10,141 nucleotides of DNA from Actinomycetota bacterium (GCA_027296205.1 JAPUJM010000167.1:1-10141); one strand, 5' to 3'. Counted from the stretch's first letter, positions 1 through 6,249 are shown. Numbers and translations are program-made. Notes: generated by a model not told the origin, from the sequence alone.

Positions 1-31
1 ATTGGTCGCCAATCTTAGGAAGACCCTGCAC
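1..31 (-). CDS. Possible 5' end of the next operon gene (partial, uncertain)
   Basis: After the trxA stop the minus strand stays open to the window edge. From a GTG at 31 it reads M-Q-G-L-P-K-I-G-D-Q. The same frame is open upstream to a CTG at 61 that overlaps the trxA stop as CTGA. In mycobacteria and streptomycetes the gene after trxA is the CwlM-type N-acetylmuramoyl-L-alanine amidase, whose N-terminus carries peptidoglycan-binding repeats that begin with a G-D-x-G-like motif. The visible K-I-G-D-Q would fit such a start, but ten codons cannot prove it. No Shine-Dalgarno is visible. The identity is inferred from gene order only. Confidence 0.28.
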   Translation of the reverse strand, partial: MQGLPKIGDQ

Positions 32-57
32 CAGTGCTGCGTCGGCAGTGAGAACCG

Positions 58-375
58 TCAGATGTATTCGGCGAGTTCCTTCAGCAGACGATGCTTGGGG
101 GCTGCGCCGACGATGCGCTTCTTCTCAACGCCATCTTTGAAGAAGATGAGTGTCGGAATGCTCATGACGTCATGGGCAGTGGCGGATTGCGGGTTGTGGT
201 CGACATCGAGTTTGCCGATGTTGAAGCCATCCTGCTCCTCGGCGATCTCCTCCAGAACCGGTGCAATTACCCGGCATGGGCCACACCATTCGGCCCAGAA
301 GTCAACGAGGATCGGCGTCTCGGCGCTGATCTCATCGTTGAAAGTCCCGTCGTTGAGGGTGCGAATTTCAGCCAT
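58..375 (-). CDS. trxA: Thioredoxin
   Basis: This is a 105-residue classical cytoplasmic thioredoxin that reduces protein disulfides and is itself recycled by thioredoxin reductase. The active site W-C-G-P-C is at residues 30-34, the buried Asp is D25 (V-D-F-W-A-E), and the cis-proline loop is S-I-P-T at 72-75, with P74 facing the active site. Length and fold order match the family exactly. The ATG at 375 is preceded on the minus strand by a strong purine-rich ribosome site (AAGGAGAAGGA, plus positions 383-393), about 7 bases away. It lies 51 bases downstream of trxB and is the last complete gene of the minus-strand operon. The organism may have other thioredoxins, but the adjacent trxB makes this the likely housekeeping partner. 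Confidence 0.97.
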   Translation of the reverse strand: MAEIRTLNDGTFNDEISAETPILVDFWAEWCGPCRVIAPVLEEIAEEQDGFNIGKLDVDHNPQSATAHDVMSIPTLIFFKDGVEKKRIVGAAPKHRLLKELAEYI

Positions 376-426
376 GTCGCTTTCCTTCTCCTTGATCTAC
401 CTCAGTGAACCTGACCCACTGACAAG

Positions 427-1353
427 TCATTCCTGGTGTGCCAGCCAGCGTTCGGCGTCGATGGCTGCCATGCAGCCTGTTCCTGCCGCGGTTACTGCCT
501 GCCGGTATACGTGGTCGACAACGTCCCCAGCAGCGAACACACCTTCGACCGAGGTGCGGGTCCCCACCCCGTCGGCGATGATGAGATAGCCGTTCTCGTC
601 GAGATCCAGCTTGTCGACGAATAGGTCGGTCGTCGGCCTGTGCCCGATCGCAATGAAGACACCGTCGATGGGTATTTCTGAGGTCTCCCCGGTGACCGTG
701 TCCTCGAGTGTTGCTCGAGAGACGAGGTCGTCGCCGTGAATCTCGGTCACGATGGAGTTCCACCTCATCTCGATCTTGGGGTGCGCTTGCGCACGAGCGG
801 CCATGATCTTCGAGGCTCGCAACTCATCGCGTCGATGCACGACAATCACCTTGGAGGCGAATTTGGTCAGGAACAACGCCTCCTCCATGGCGGTGTCTCC
901 ACCACCGACGACGATCAAATCCTGGTCGCGGAAGAAGAATCCGTCACAGGTGGCGCAAGCGGAGACGCCCTTGCCGGTGAGTTTCTCTTCGCCCGGGATG
1001 CCGAGCCAGATTGCCGTAGCACCCGTGGCGATGATGACCGCGTCCGCGGTGTACTCGTCGGCGCCGACGTTTATTCTGAAGGGTCTTACCGAGAAGTCGA
1101 CTTCCGTCACGTCGACCTGATGGAGCCGTGTCCCGAATTTGGCGGTTTGCTTTCGAAACTGGTCCATCAGCTCCGGGCCCAGGATCCCATCCGGGAACCC
1201 CGGATAGTTCTCGACGTCGGTTGTGATCATGAGTTGGCCGCCGGCCATGACACCTTCGAACACGATCGGGTTGAGATCGGCGCGGGCGGCGTATAGCGCG
1301 GCAGTGAGCCCTGCTGGACCCGATCCGATGATCACCAGTTTCTCGTGCATCAT
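427..1353 (-). CDS. trxB: Thioredoxin-disulfide reductase (NADPH, FAD)
   Basis: This 308-residue low-molecular-weight thioredoxin reductase passes electrons from NADPH through FAD and a redox cysteine pair to thioredoxin. The FAD-binding G-S-G-P-A-G is at residues 10-15, the redox motif C-A-T-C-D is at 133-137, and the NADPH-binding G-G-G-D-T-A is at 150-155. H-R-R-D at 173-176 contacts the NADPH phosphate. The second FAD motif G-V-F-A-A-G-D-V is at 271-278 and R-Q-A is at 284-286. The frame is open upstream to 1470, but homology begins at M-M-H-E-K. The ATG at 1353 overlaps the stop of the preceding membrane-protein gene as ATGA, which marks the true start and implies coupled translation. 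The stop is followed by a 51-base gap and then trxA, its substrate. Confidence 0.97.
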   Translation of the reverse strand: MMHEKLVIIGSGPAGLTAALYAARADLNPIVFEGVMAGGQLMITTDVENYPGFPDGILGPELMDQFRKQTAKFGTRLHQVDVTEVDFSVRPFRINVGADEYTADAVIIATGATAIWLGIPGEEKLTGKGVSACATCDGFFFRDQDLIVVGGGDTAMEEALFLTKFASKVIVVHRRDELRASKIMAARAQAHPKIEMRWNSIVTEIHGDDLVSRATLEDTVTGETSEIPIDGVFIAIGHRPTTDLFVDKLDLDENGYLIIADGVGTRTSVEGVFAAGDVVDHVYRQAVTAAGTGCMAAIDAERWLAHQE

Positions 1354-1676
1354 TCGTCCTCGACCCTCTTGAACCAAAAGTAGCCACCAACTCCGAGAAG
1401 CAGGGCTCCTAAGACGGCGAACGCTCCTGCCGTGGTGAGCGGAATCTCCAGTGCGCCGAAAATCGCCCACAACAGGAATGTCAAAGCTGTGAACGCCATG
1501 GTGAACGCCAGGATTCCCAGCCCGGTGAGCTTGATGCCATAGGCGACCCGGTCGACTGTCATCACTCGGACCTTTTGGGCGACTTGCTCGAGGAGGTCGG
1601 CGAACTTGATGGCGTATTCGTGCATGTGACGGTCAGGATAGTTGCGTTTGAACACGTTCCAGCGAGCCGGGGTCAC
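1350..1676 (-). CDS. Small two-span membrane protein, function unknown
   Basis: A 108-residue protein that I do not recognise as a named family. A basic, amphipathic N-terminal segment of about 45 residues is followed by two hydrophobic helices (about 47-73 and 77-101) joined by a short turn at E-I-P-L. It ends in a charged tail, F-K-R-V-E-D-E. The overall plan resembles small holin-like or phage-holin-superfamily-III-like membrane proteins, but there is no diagnostic motif. The GTG start at 1676 overlaps the anti-sigma stop as GTGA, and the stop overlaps the trxB start as ATGA, so it is locked between the two by 4-base overlaps. An ATG at 1625 is an alternative start giving 91 residues. Position suggests a membrane accessory to the sigma/anti-sigma or thioredoxin system; this is inference. 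Confidence 0.8.
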   Translation of the reverse strand: MTPARWNVFKRNYPDRHMHEYAIKFADLLEQVAQKVRVMTVDRVAYGIKLTGLGILAFTMAFTALTFLLWAIFGALEIPLTTAGAFAVLGALLLGVGGYFWFKRVEDE

Positions 1677-2458
1677 TCGTCGAGGTGAATCAGATCACAA
1701 GTGAGAAGATCGACGAACGCGACCGGGGTGCTCTCATCGATTGAAACGCCCGTCGGTATCGCGACGAGATAGGGAGTCTCGGGGTCCAAGCCGTAGGTCT
1801 CGGCTTCATCGAATGTGATTTCTCCCAGGGCTTCGTAGTCGTCGAGGCCGGCGCGACCGAGACACGTCGAGTACTCGTTGACGGTCGCCTCTCGATCATC
1901 CTCCGTGGCGGCAAGGGCGGTGCTGAACTGCCCGGAGCGAAGCTGTGAGGCATGCTCTGAGAAGAAGCCGACGACCGGATCGACAACGCCCGTTTCGCCG
2001 GCATCGGCGCTCTCCTCCACGGCCGCCGGTGCTTCGACACCCCCATCGTCCGCCCCGGTTGCCAACGTCGTCTCGGCAGCGGATTCCGAGGAGGATCCCA
2101 ACTGCTCAGCAGTTGCATCGTCAGCAGAGAAAGTACCGGTGTTGAGGACCGCGACGATGCCGATCACGACGAACAGGCCAGCGGCCGCATACGACCAGCG
2201 GTAGTACCAGGGCGTGGGTGTTTGAGCGACGACGGGCAGAACGCTCAATTCGGTCCAGATGTCCCGGTGCAGCGCCGCCTTCTCGATGTCGGTCAGTACT
2301 GCCGGAGGCACGGATGCGAGAGCATCGAGAGCGGTCTTCTGAGCCTCATACTCGGTGCGGGCCCGTTCGGACGACTCAATGAGGGCGCGTGCCTCGGTCT
2401 CGTCCTCGAGACTTCCCTCGGCGAGAGCGGTGATCAGCTCGATCTCGTGTTTACGCAT
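1673..2458 (-). CDS. Membrane-bound anti-sigma factor (RsmA/RskA-like), cysteine-free N-domain
   Basis: A 261-residue protein directly after the ECF sigma gene. Residues 1-75 form an acidic, helical domain (M-R-K-H-E-I-E-L and on), the expected sigma-binding anti-sigma domain. It lacks the H-x3-C-x2-C zinc motif of ZAS proteins. One transmembrane helix lies at about 89-106, preceded by aromatic W-Y-Y-R-W. An Ala/Ser/Glu/Asp-rich linker (110-160) leads to an extracytoplasmic domain of about 100 residues with just two cysteines, C199 and C254, which could form a disulfide. The start ATG at 2458 has a good ribosome site (AAAGGAAG, plus 2462-2469) in the 18-base gap after the sigma gene. Its stop overlaps the next start as GTGA. 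Role by context: holds the sigma factor at the membrane until an envelope or redox signal releases it. Confidence 0.82.
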   Translation of the reverse strand: MRKHEIELITALAEGSLEDETEARALIESSERARTEYEAQKTALDALASVPPAVLTDIEKAALHRDIWTELSVLPVVAQTPTPWYYRWSYAAAGLFVVIGIVAVLNTGTFSADDATAEQLGSSSESAAETTLATGADDGGVEAPAAVEESADAGETGVVDPVVGFFSEHASQLRSGQFSTALAATEDDREATVNEYSTCLGRAGLDDYEALGEITFDEAETYGLDPETPYLVAIPTGVSIDESTPVAFVDLLTCDLIHLDE

Positions 2459-2476
2459 GCACTTCCTTTGATGCTC

Positions 2477-3025
2477 TCATATCGCGTTTTGGTTCCCCAG
2501 ATATCGAGCCAGAAGACGTCTCGCCCGAAACACCCGGGATTTCATTGTCCCGACCGGCACGCCCAGCGTCTGTGCGGCGTCCGGGAGTGACATCCCCTCG
2601 ATGTCGGAGAGGACGATGGCGCTTCGGAACTCTGGCGGGAGTGAGGCAAGAGCCTCCTGAAGCTCCGGTCGGATGGCAGCGGCCTCGACCGCCTCGTGGG
2701 CGCGGTGATCGGCGGGGTCGAGATGCTCGGGCATTGGCTCCGAGGGGTGTCTCTTCTGCTTTCTCAGCTGGTCGTAGCAAGTGTTGACGGCGATGCGATA
2801 CACCCACGTGGCGAACGTGGACTTGCCTTCGAACTGGTGAGCCTTGCGAAATGCGGTGAGGAAGGTCTCCTGGGTGGCGTCTAGAGCCTTTTCCCGGTCT
2901 CCCATGATTCGGAGACATACGGAGAAAACCCGATTCTCATGGGCCTTCATGACCTCGGTGAAGGCCTCGTGATCTCCGTCGGCCACACGCGCCAGAAGAA
3001 CGGCGTCCTTGGCTGCGGTGGTCAC
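2477..3025 (-). CDS. sigM: ECF RNA polymerase sigma factor, SigM-like
   Basis: A 182-residue group IV (ECF) sigma factor that directs RNA polymerase to stress-response promoters. The sigma-2 domain covers about residues 14-92: region 2.2 D-A-T-Q-E-T-F, then F-A-T-W-V-Y-R-I-A-V-N and the basic L-R-K-Q-K-R end of region 2.4. The sigma-4 domain covers about 122-176, with L-P-P-E-F-R-S-A-I and helix-turn-helix L-P-D-A-A-Q-T-L-G-V-P-V-G-T-M-K-S-R-V. The frame is open upstream to 3181, but the GTG at 3025 overlaps the stop of the pseudokinase gene as GTGA and gives the normal ECF length, so I take it as the start. No Shine-Dalgarno is visible there, consistent with coupling. The SigM name rests on gene order (sigma, anti-sigma, trxB, trxA), which matches mycobacteria and streptomycetes; the exact ECF subgroup is not established. 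Confidence 0.93.
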   Translation of the reverse strand: MTTAAKDAVLLARVADGDHEAFTEVMKAHENRVFSVCLRIMGDREKALDATQETFLTAFRKAHQFEGKSTFATWVYRIAVNTCYDQLRKQKRHPSEPMPEHLDPADHRAHEAVEAAAIRPELQEALASLPPEFRSAIVLSDIEGMSLPDAAQTLGVPVGTMKSRVFRARRLLARYLGNQNAI

Positions 3026-4311
3026 GGCAGGAATCGTACTTCTGCTATCGAGGCATAAAAGGACCCATCGGGGTGACGAGGCAAGTCGGTCAGCCACACC
3101 AGCCAGAAACCACCCTCCCGTGGTGGAAGGTCGACGAATGTCGCTCCGGGAGGAGCCTGAGCGCCGGCGATCCGCGCCCACTCATCGAGTTGTGGGTAGA
3201 AGGCATCTGACCAGTGGATCTCGAATCGAGTTCCGACGCTCAACTCGATCAGCTGGATTCGGGCGGGGGTCCCTCTCATCGTGAAGGTCACTCCCACACC
3301 GGGTTTGATCCCTGCAAGAGGGTCCTGATAACGCTCGGTCTGCCAGGAGGTCGCAGTGTCACCATCGACGAGATTGGTCACCGAAGCGTCGTTCTCGCCC
3401 CCACCCCCATGAGGGTCAAAGGTGGCGACGTTCTCAATGCCCACCTCACTGACAGGTCCTGTGGTCGAGGGCGGTGGCTCGGTCGTCGTCATCGACGGCG
3501 TGGTGGTTGTGACCGGAGTTGGGAGGATCGGCTCACCTCCGCCGGAGACGACACGTCCGAGGGCCACCAGGCCGATGGCCACGACTACCAGGAAGATCGC
3601 CGAGATGATGAGACGTCGCGAGGCAATCCGCGGCTCGGCAACCGGCGAGCGGGGGGTGGGTGCGGCGATCAGGGCTTTCTCGAACTCCGAGGCAGTGAGG
3701 TCGCCCGACTGACCCGAGCGAAGTATGCGATCGATGGTCCTGGAGAGACCGTCGATTCGCTCAGATGGCGGCGGACCGCCCGGGGGTGACCCGGTCAGAG
3801 CCGACTCGAGTGCAGCTGCAAGCCCTCTCACATCGCCGCCGGTATCGGTGCGAGGCTCTCTGCCAAACGCGCCGAGCTTTGCCGCGTGGGCAGCCGAATA
3901 GGAAATAGCGGAGAGGTCGATGGCGCCATGCGTCGCGTCGATCTCATGAAGTGCGGCCAGTGCGCCGGCAAGCCCGGCGGCGTTGGGCAAGAAGTCGGGT
4001 AGCTCGATTGGATGGGACGCCTCGACCCGATCGGCCACCGTGGAGCCCCCGGTCCACTCGGAGACCGAGTAGGCGCCACCATCCACCTCGGCTACGGCAA
4101 ACACCCTTGCGAGATGGGGGTGGGCGACCTTGGCGGCGTCACCAACCTGGTGAACGAACTGTTGTCGTCTCTTCGACGTCGTCTCGGGCCCGAGGCTTCG
4201 CACCAGAACCGGTCGATCCAGGGAGGTGTCTGTCGCCAACCACTCCTCGATGTCGCCATCGCGGCCTAGCCGCATTTCAAGCTTGAACCTGTCGGGTATC
4301 GCAGCCGGCAT
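3022..4311 (-). CDS. Pseudokinase, single-span membrane protein with outer MviN-type C-terminal domain
   Basis: A 429-residue protein built like the C-terminal half of mycobacterial MviN. Residues 7-215 follow a Ser/Thr kinase fold (R-F-K-L-E-M-R-L-G at 8-16) but lack catalytic residues. The lysine of V-A-I-K is replaced in V-L-V-R (R38), H-R-D by H-G-A-I-D (128-132), and D-F-G by A-F-G (148-150). A basic anchor and one membrane helix (about 232-253) follow, then a Pro/Thr-rich linker (260-287). The outer domain (290-429) has the discoidin-like signature V-D-G-D-T-A-T-S-W at 315-323 and K-P-G-V-G-V. The MurJ flippase portion is missing. In mycobacteria this pseudokinase is phosphorylated by PknB and bound by FhaA. 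Here T155 and T157 in the activation-loop region could play that part (inference). The ATG at 4311 has no clear ribosome site. Confidence 0.85.
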   Translation of the reverse strand: MPAAIPDRFKLEMRLGRDGDIEEWLATDTSLDRPVLVRSLGPETTSKRRQQFVHQVGDAAKVAHPHLARVFAVAEVDGGAYSVSEWTGGSTVADRVEASHPIELPDFLPNAAGLAGALAALHEIDATHGAIDLSAISYSAAHAAKLGAFGREPRTDTGGDVRGLAAALESALTGSPPGGPPPSERIDGLSRTIDRILRSGQSGDLTASEFEKALIAAPTPRSPVAEPRIASRRLIISAIFLVVVAIGLVALGRVVSGGGEPILPTPVTTTTPSMTTTEPPPSTTGPVSEVGIENVATFDPHGGGGENDASVTNLVDGDTATSWQTERYQDPLAGIKPGVGVTFTMRGTPARIQLIELSVGTRFEIHWSDAFYPQLDEWARIAGAQAPPGATFVDLPPREGGFWLVWLTDLPRHPDGSFYASIAEVRFLP

Positions 4312-4385
4312 TGCTGCTAGTTCAGCAGGCCTGGTGGCGAGACACCACTAGGAGCCCGCGCATTGATCAGCAGACTCCCAGCAGT
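4312..4385 (-). other. Spacer between acetyltransferase and pseudokinase genes
   Basis: A 74-base gap separates the acetyltransferase stop from the pseudokinase start. I see no ribosome site and no TANNNT element at leaderless distance before the 4311 ATG. The only structures are two weak 5-base-pair hairpins (TGCTG/CAGCA near 4311-4326 and TGGTG/CACCA near 4332-4347), with no T-run. Read-through from the acetyltransferase into the sigma operon is therefore possible, but a promoter of unknown (for example ECF) type cannot be excluded. Confidence 0.5.
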
Positions 4386-5102
4386 TCAGATCTCGTATCG
4401 GAGGATTCGAAGCGCGGTGCCGGTGGATGCGAACCCCTCTTTCGAGTACAAGCTCCGGGCCCGGACATTCTCTTCACGGACATTGAGAACCATTGTCTGT
4501 GCCGCCGTCTTTCCAGCCCAGGACAGCGCCGCTCTCACGAGGTCAGAACCGATGTTCTTGCCACTGTGCTCGGGGTGAACCGCGATTCGCTGCAAATAGG
4601 AGACGTTCCACTGAGCACCAACGATCGCGTACCCCACGGTCCCGGTGTCGCCAACGGTCAGGATCGCCGACCGGGCGGTCGAGGACATGGCCTCCGTCAA
4701 TCCGGCAAGACTCATTCGCCAGAAGCCCTGGAACGCGTGGCGATCGATCTCCATGATGACGTCCCAGTTCGGTTTCCTGGACTCGACGACCACCGCGGTC
4801 GGACCGGACCGGTTCGATGTCACGGAGCGCTCCATCACATTGAGCCGAAAAGCTTCTCGATACCCACATTTCTGCCATATCCGGGTCGATGATGCGTACA
4901 AAGGGGGCGAGTACACGGAGGCTTGGCTCATCTCCGCCACGTCGTCGGAGGCAGCCGCCAGAAAATCCTGGCTTCCCCGGTCGAGTCGGAGAAAGGCATC
5001 GGGTGTCTCGTCGTTCCATGGCCTGGCACTGGCTCGAGCCCACCCCCGGGAAAGGGTGACGGGTTCGGGCCAGCCACCTTCAATGCGGAGCCGGGAGGAC
5101 AC
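4386..5102 (-). CDS. GNAT-family N-acetyltransferase, tandem-domain type
   Basis: A 238-residue acetyl-CoA-dependent acetyltransferase. Numbered from the GTG at 5102, the C-terminal half is a normal GNAT domain: motif A L-Q-R-I-A-V-H-P-E-H-S-G-K-N-I-G around 170-185 holds the pyrophosphate loop, and motif B N-V-R-E-E-N-V-R-A-R-S-L-Y-S-K-E-G-F is at about 207-224. The N-terminal half (V-Y-S-P-P-L-Y, then S-S-T-R-I-W-Q-K-C-G-Y, M-E-R-S near 63-95) looks like a degenerate second GNAT unit whose end mirrors motif B. The substrate cannot be told. The frame also has a GTG at 5144 overlapping the divergent gene. I prefer 5102 because a TACTCT -10 element sits 7 bases upstream and no Shine-Dalgarno precedes either. 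It heads the minus-strand cluster at the place where murJ would be expected. Confidence 0.8.
   Translation of the reverse strand: MSSRLRIEGGWPEPVTLSRGWARASARPWNDETPDAFLRLDRGSQDFLAAASDDVAEMSQASVYSPPLYASSTRIWQKCGYREAFRLNVMERSVTSNRSGPTAVVVESRKPNWDVIMEIDRHAFQGFWRMSLAGLTEAMSSTARSAILTVGDTGTVGYAIVGAQWNVSYLQRIAVHPEHSGKNIGSDLVRAALSWAGKTAAQTMVLNVREENVRARSLYSKEGFASTGTALRILRYEI
5056..5084 (+). promoter_or_regulatory. Putative promoter of the deacetylase gene
   Basis: GTGACG (5056-5061) and TTCAAT (5079-5084) are spaced by 17 bases, and each matches the housekeeping consensus at four of six positions. Transcription would begin near 5091, leaving a leader of about 30 bases with the GGGAGAG ribosome site 7 bases before the ATG at 5121. 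It would lie inside the 5' end of the divergent acetyltransferase gene. The match is modest in a GC-rich background. Confidence 0.3.
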
Positions 5103-5109
5103 GTGTGGG

Positions 5110-5115
5110 AGAGTA
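5110..5115 (-). promoter_or_regulatory. Putative -10 element for leaderless acetyltransferase mRNA
   Basis: On the minus strand TACTCT (TANNNT type) lies exactly 7 bases before the GTG at 5102, placing the transcription start on or next to the start codon. No convincing -35 is present. The same bases on the plus strand overlap the GGGAGAG ribosome site (5107-5113) of the divergent deacetylase gene. Confidence 0.4.
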
Positions 5116-5120
5116 CGACC

Positions 5121-6131
5121 ATGGAAGTCGTTGTTGCGAGCCACCCCTCATCGCTCGAGCACGACACGGGCCGTAATCATCCGGAGAGCCCCGATCGAGT
5201 TCTGGCGGTTCGTCGAGGGGTTGACAGATGCGGCCTCGACATCGTCGACATCGAGTCCCCGGAAATTCAGCGAAGTCAACTCGCCGTCGTCCACGACGCC
5301 TCCTACATCGAGATGATCGAGATGTTCTGCTCGCGGGGTGGAGGAGCCTTCGACATGGACACTGTCGTGTCCGCGCGATCATGGCCGGCTGCCCTGACCG
5401 CTGCTGGGGGTGTGTGGGCGCTCGTCGAGGAGCTGAGGGCAAGGTCCGACGCAACCGGTTTGGCGATCTCGAGACCCCCGGGCCATCACGCTCTTCGCGA
5501 CCGGGCCATGGGGTTTTGCCTGTTCAACAACATCGCCATATCGGCTGCCTTGCTGCGTTCCCATGGGGAGAGGGTGGCGATCCTCGACTGGGACGCCCAT
5601 CATGGAAACGGAACCCAGACGATGCTCGGTGACGACCCCGGGGTGTTGTATGTATCGATCCACCAGGACCCGTTCTATCCGTTTGACGGCCATATCCAGG
5701 ACATCGATGCAGGTGAGGCAAAGGGCACCACCGTCAACATCCCGGTGCCGGCGGGCACCGCCGGTGATGTCTACCGTCGGGCGTGGGGGGAGCTGGTGAT
5801 TCCTGTGGTGAGCCAGTTCGCACCCGACTGGGTGCTCATCAGCGCCGGATTCGACGCCCACGTCGATGACTCGCTGGCGGAGCTTCAGCTCAGGTCGAGC
5901 GACTTCGGCTGGCTGACGGCGGCCGTGGCCGAAATCCATCCGGTGAATCGGGTGGTGGCGACTCTGGAGGGTGGCTACGACCTGGAGGCGCTGCAACGGT
6001 CTACGGTCGCCATGCTGAGGGGTCTGGCCGGCATTGCTCCGATGTCCGATGAGACCGGGGTTTCGCCGGCAGCCGCCGGACGCGCGGTGGATAAGGCGGC
6101 ACGCGAGATCGCCCGTCACTGGAAGGTGTGA
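5121..6131 (+). CDS. Histone deacetylase-superfamily hydrolase (class II-like, zinc)
   Basis: A 336-residue arginase/deacetylase-fold enzyme that removes acetyl groups from acetyl-lysine or acetylated polyamines. All catalytic signatures are intact: R-P-P-G-H-H-A at 118-124 (general base H122/H123), G-F-C-L-F-N-N at 131-137, zinc ligands D158 and H160 in D-W-D-A-H-H-G-N-G (156-164), the third ligand D245 in S-A-G-F-D-A-H (241-247), and the transition-state tyrosine Y286 in L-E-G-G-Y-D. The length fits bacterial class II-like enzymes. The frame is open upstream to 4923, but homology starts with M-E-V-V-V-A-S-H-P at the ATG 5121, which has the ribosome site GGGAGAG 7 bases upstream. It diverges from the acetyltransferase with 18 bases between starts. 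The substrate is unknown; AcuC-like protein deacetylase and acetylpolyamine amidohydrolase are both possible. Confidence 0.92.
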   Translation: MEVVVASHPSSLEHDTGRNHPESPDRVLAVRRGVDRCGLDIVDIESPEIQRSQLAVVHDASYIEMIEMFCSRGGGAFDMDTVVSARSWPAALTAAGGVWALVEELRARSDATGLAISRPPGHHALRDRAMGFCLFNNIAISAALLRSHGERVAILDWDAHHGNGTQTMLGDDPGVLYVSIHQDPFYPFDGHIQDIDAGEAKGTTVNIPVPAGTAGDVYRRAWGELVIPVVSQFAPDWVLISAGFDAHVDDSLAELQLRSSDFGWLTAAVAEIHPVNRVVATLEGGYDLEALQRSTVAMLRGLAGIAPMSDETGVSPAAAGRAVDKAAREIARHWKV

Positions 6132-6154
6132 CCCGAATCTCAGGTTCCGGGTCA
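6129..6154 (+). terminator. Hairpin overlapping the deacetylase stop, possible terminator
   Basis: TGACCCG pairs with CGGGTCA (7 base pairs) and two further A-T pairs form past a single bulged C, around a loop of TCTCAGG. The left arm includes the stop codon. No T-run follows, as is common in high-GC Actinomycetota, so termination strength is uncertain. Confidence 0.4.
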
Positions 6155-6249
6155 TGCAGGCGTTGCTGACAGCGCGGGGATCTCCCTTTCCTTCTCAACC
6201 TGCGGGGAGGATTCGCCGATAACCAGCGGGAAGCACACGGTAAGGGCCA
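6155..6249 (+). promoter_or_regulatory. Intergenic region upstream of the pilT-like gene
   Basis: This region probably holds the pilT promoter, but I see no strong one. The best -10 candidate is GATAAC at 6218-6223, with only a weak -35 (TCAACC, 6195-6200) at 17 bases. A purine stretch TAAGGG (6241-6246) lies 3 bases before the ATG and may act as a short-spaced ribosome site. No ORF or repeat is evident. Confidence 0.3.

Noticed and set aside
402..422. Hairpin TCAGTG/CACTGA between trxB and trxA
   Set aside because: It has a 6-base-pair stem, a 9-base loop and no T-run. It is too weak to call a terminator or processing site, and trxA has its own ribosome site just downstream.
2..589. Long plus-strand open frame of 195 codons
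   Set aside because: It lies antisense to trxA and the end of trxB, has a Ser/Arg-rich composition without any recognisable domain, and is explained by codon bias of the opposite-strand genes.
3026..3181. In-frame upstream extension of the sigma factor by 52 codons
   Set aside because: It overlaps the pseudokinase C-terminal coding region; the GTGA overlap at 3022-3025 gives the normal ECF length.
3540..3560. Pro/Thr-rich repeat coding region near 3450-3540 as a possible DNA repeat
   Set aside because: It encodes the low-complexity linker of the pseudokinase protein; there is no regular DNA repeat unit.
4923..5120. In-frame upstream extension of the deacetylase by 66 codons
   Set aside because: The extension overlaps the acetyltransferase on the other strand, shows no deacetylase similarity, and the ATG at 5121 has a good ribosome site.
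5379..6155. Minus-strand open frame of 258 codons
   Set aside because: It is antisense to the catalytic core of the deacetylase, is His/Arg-rich with no motif, and has no plausible start signal.
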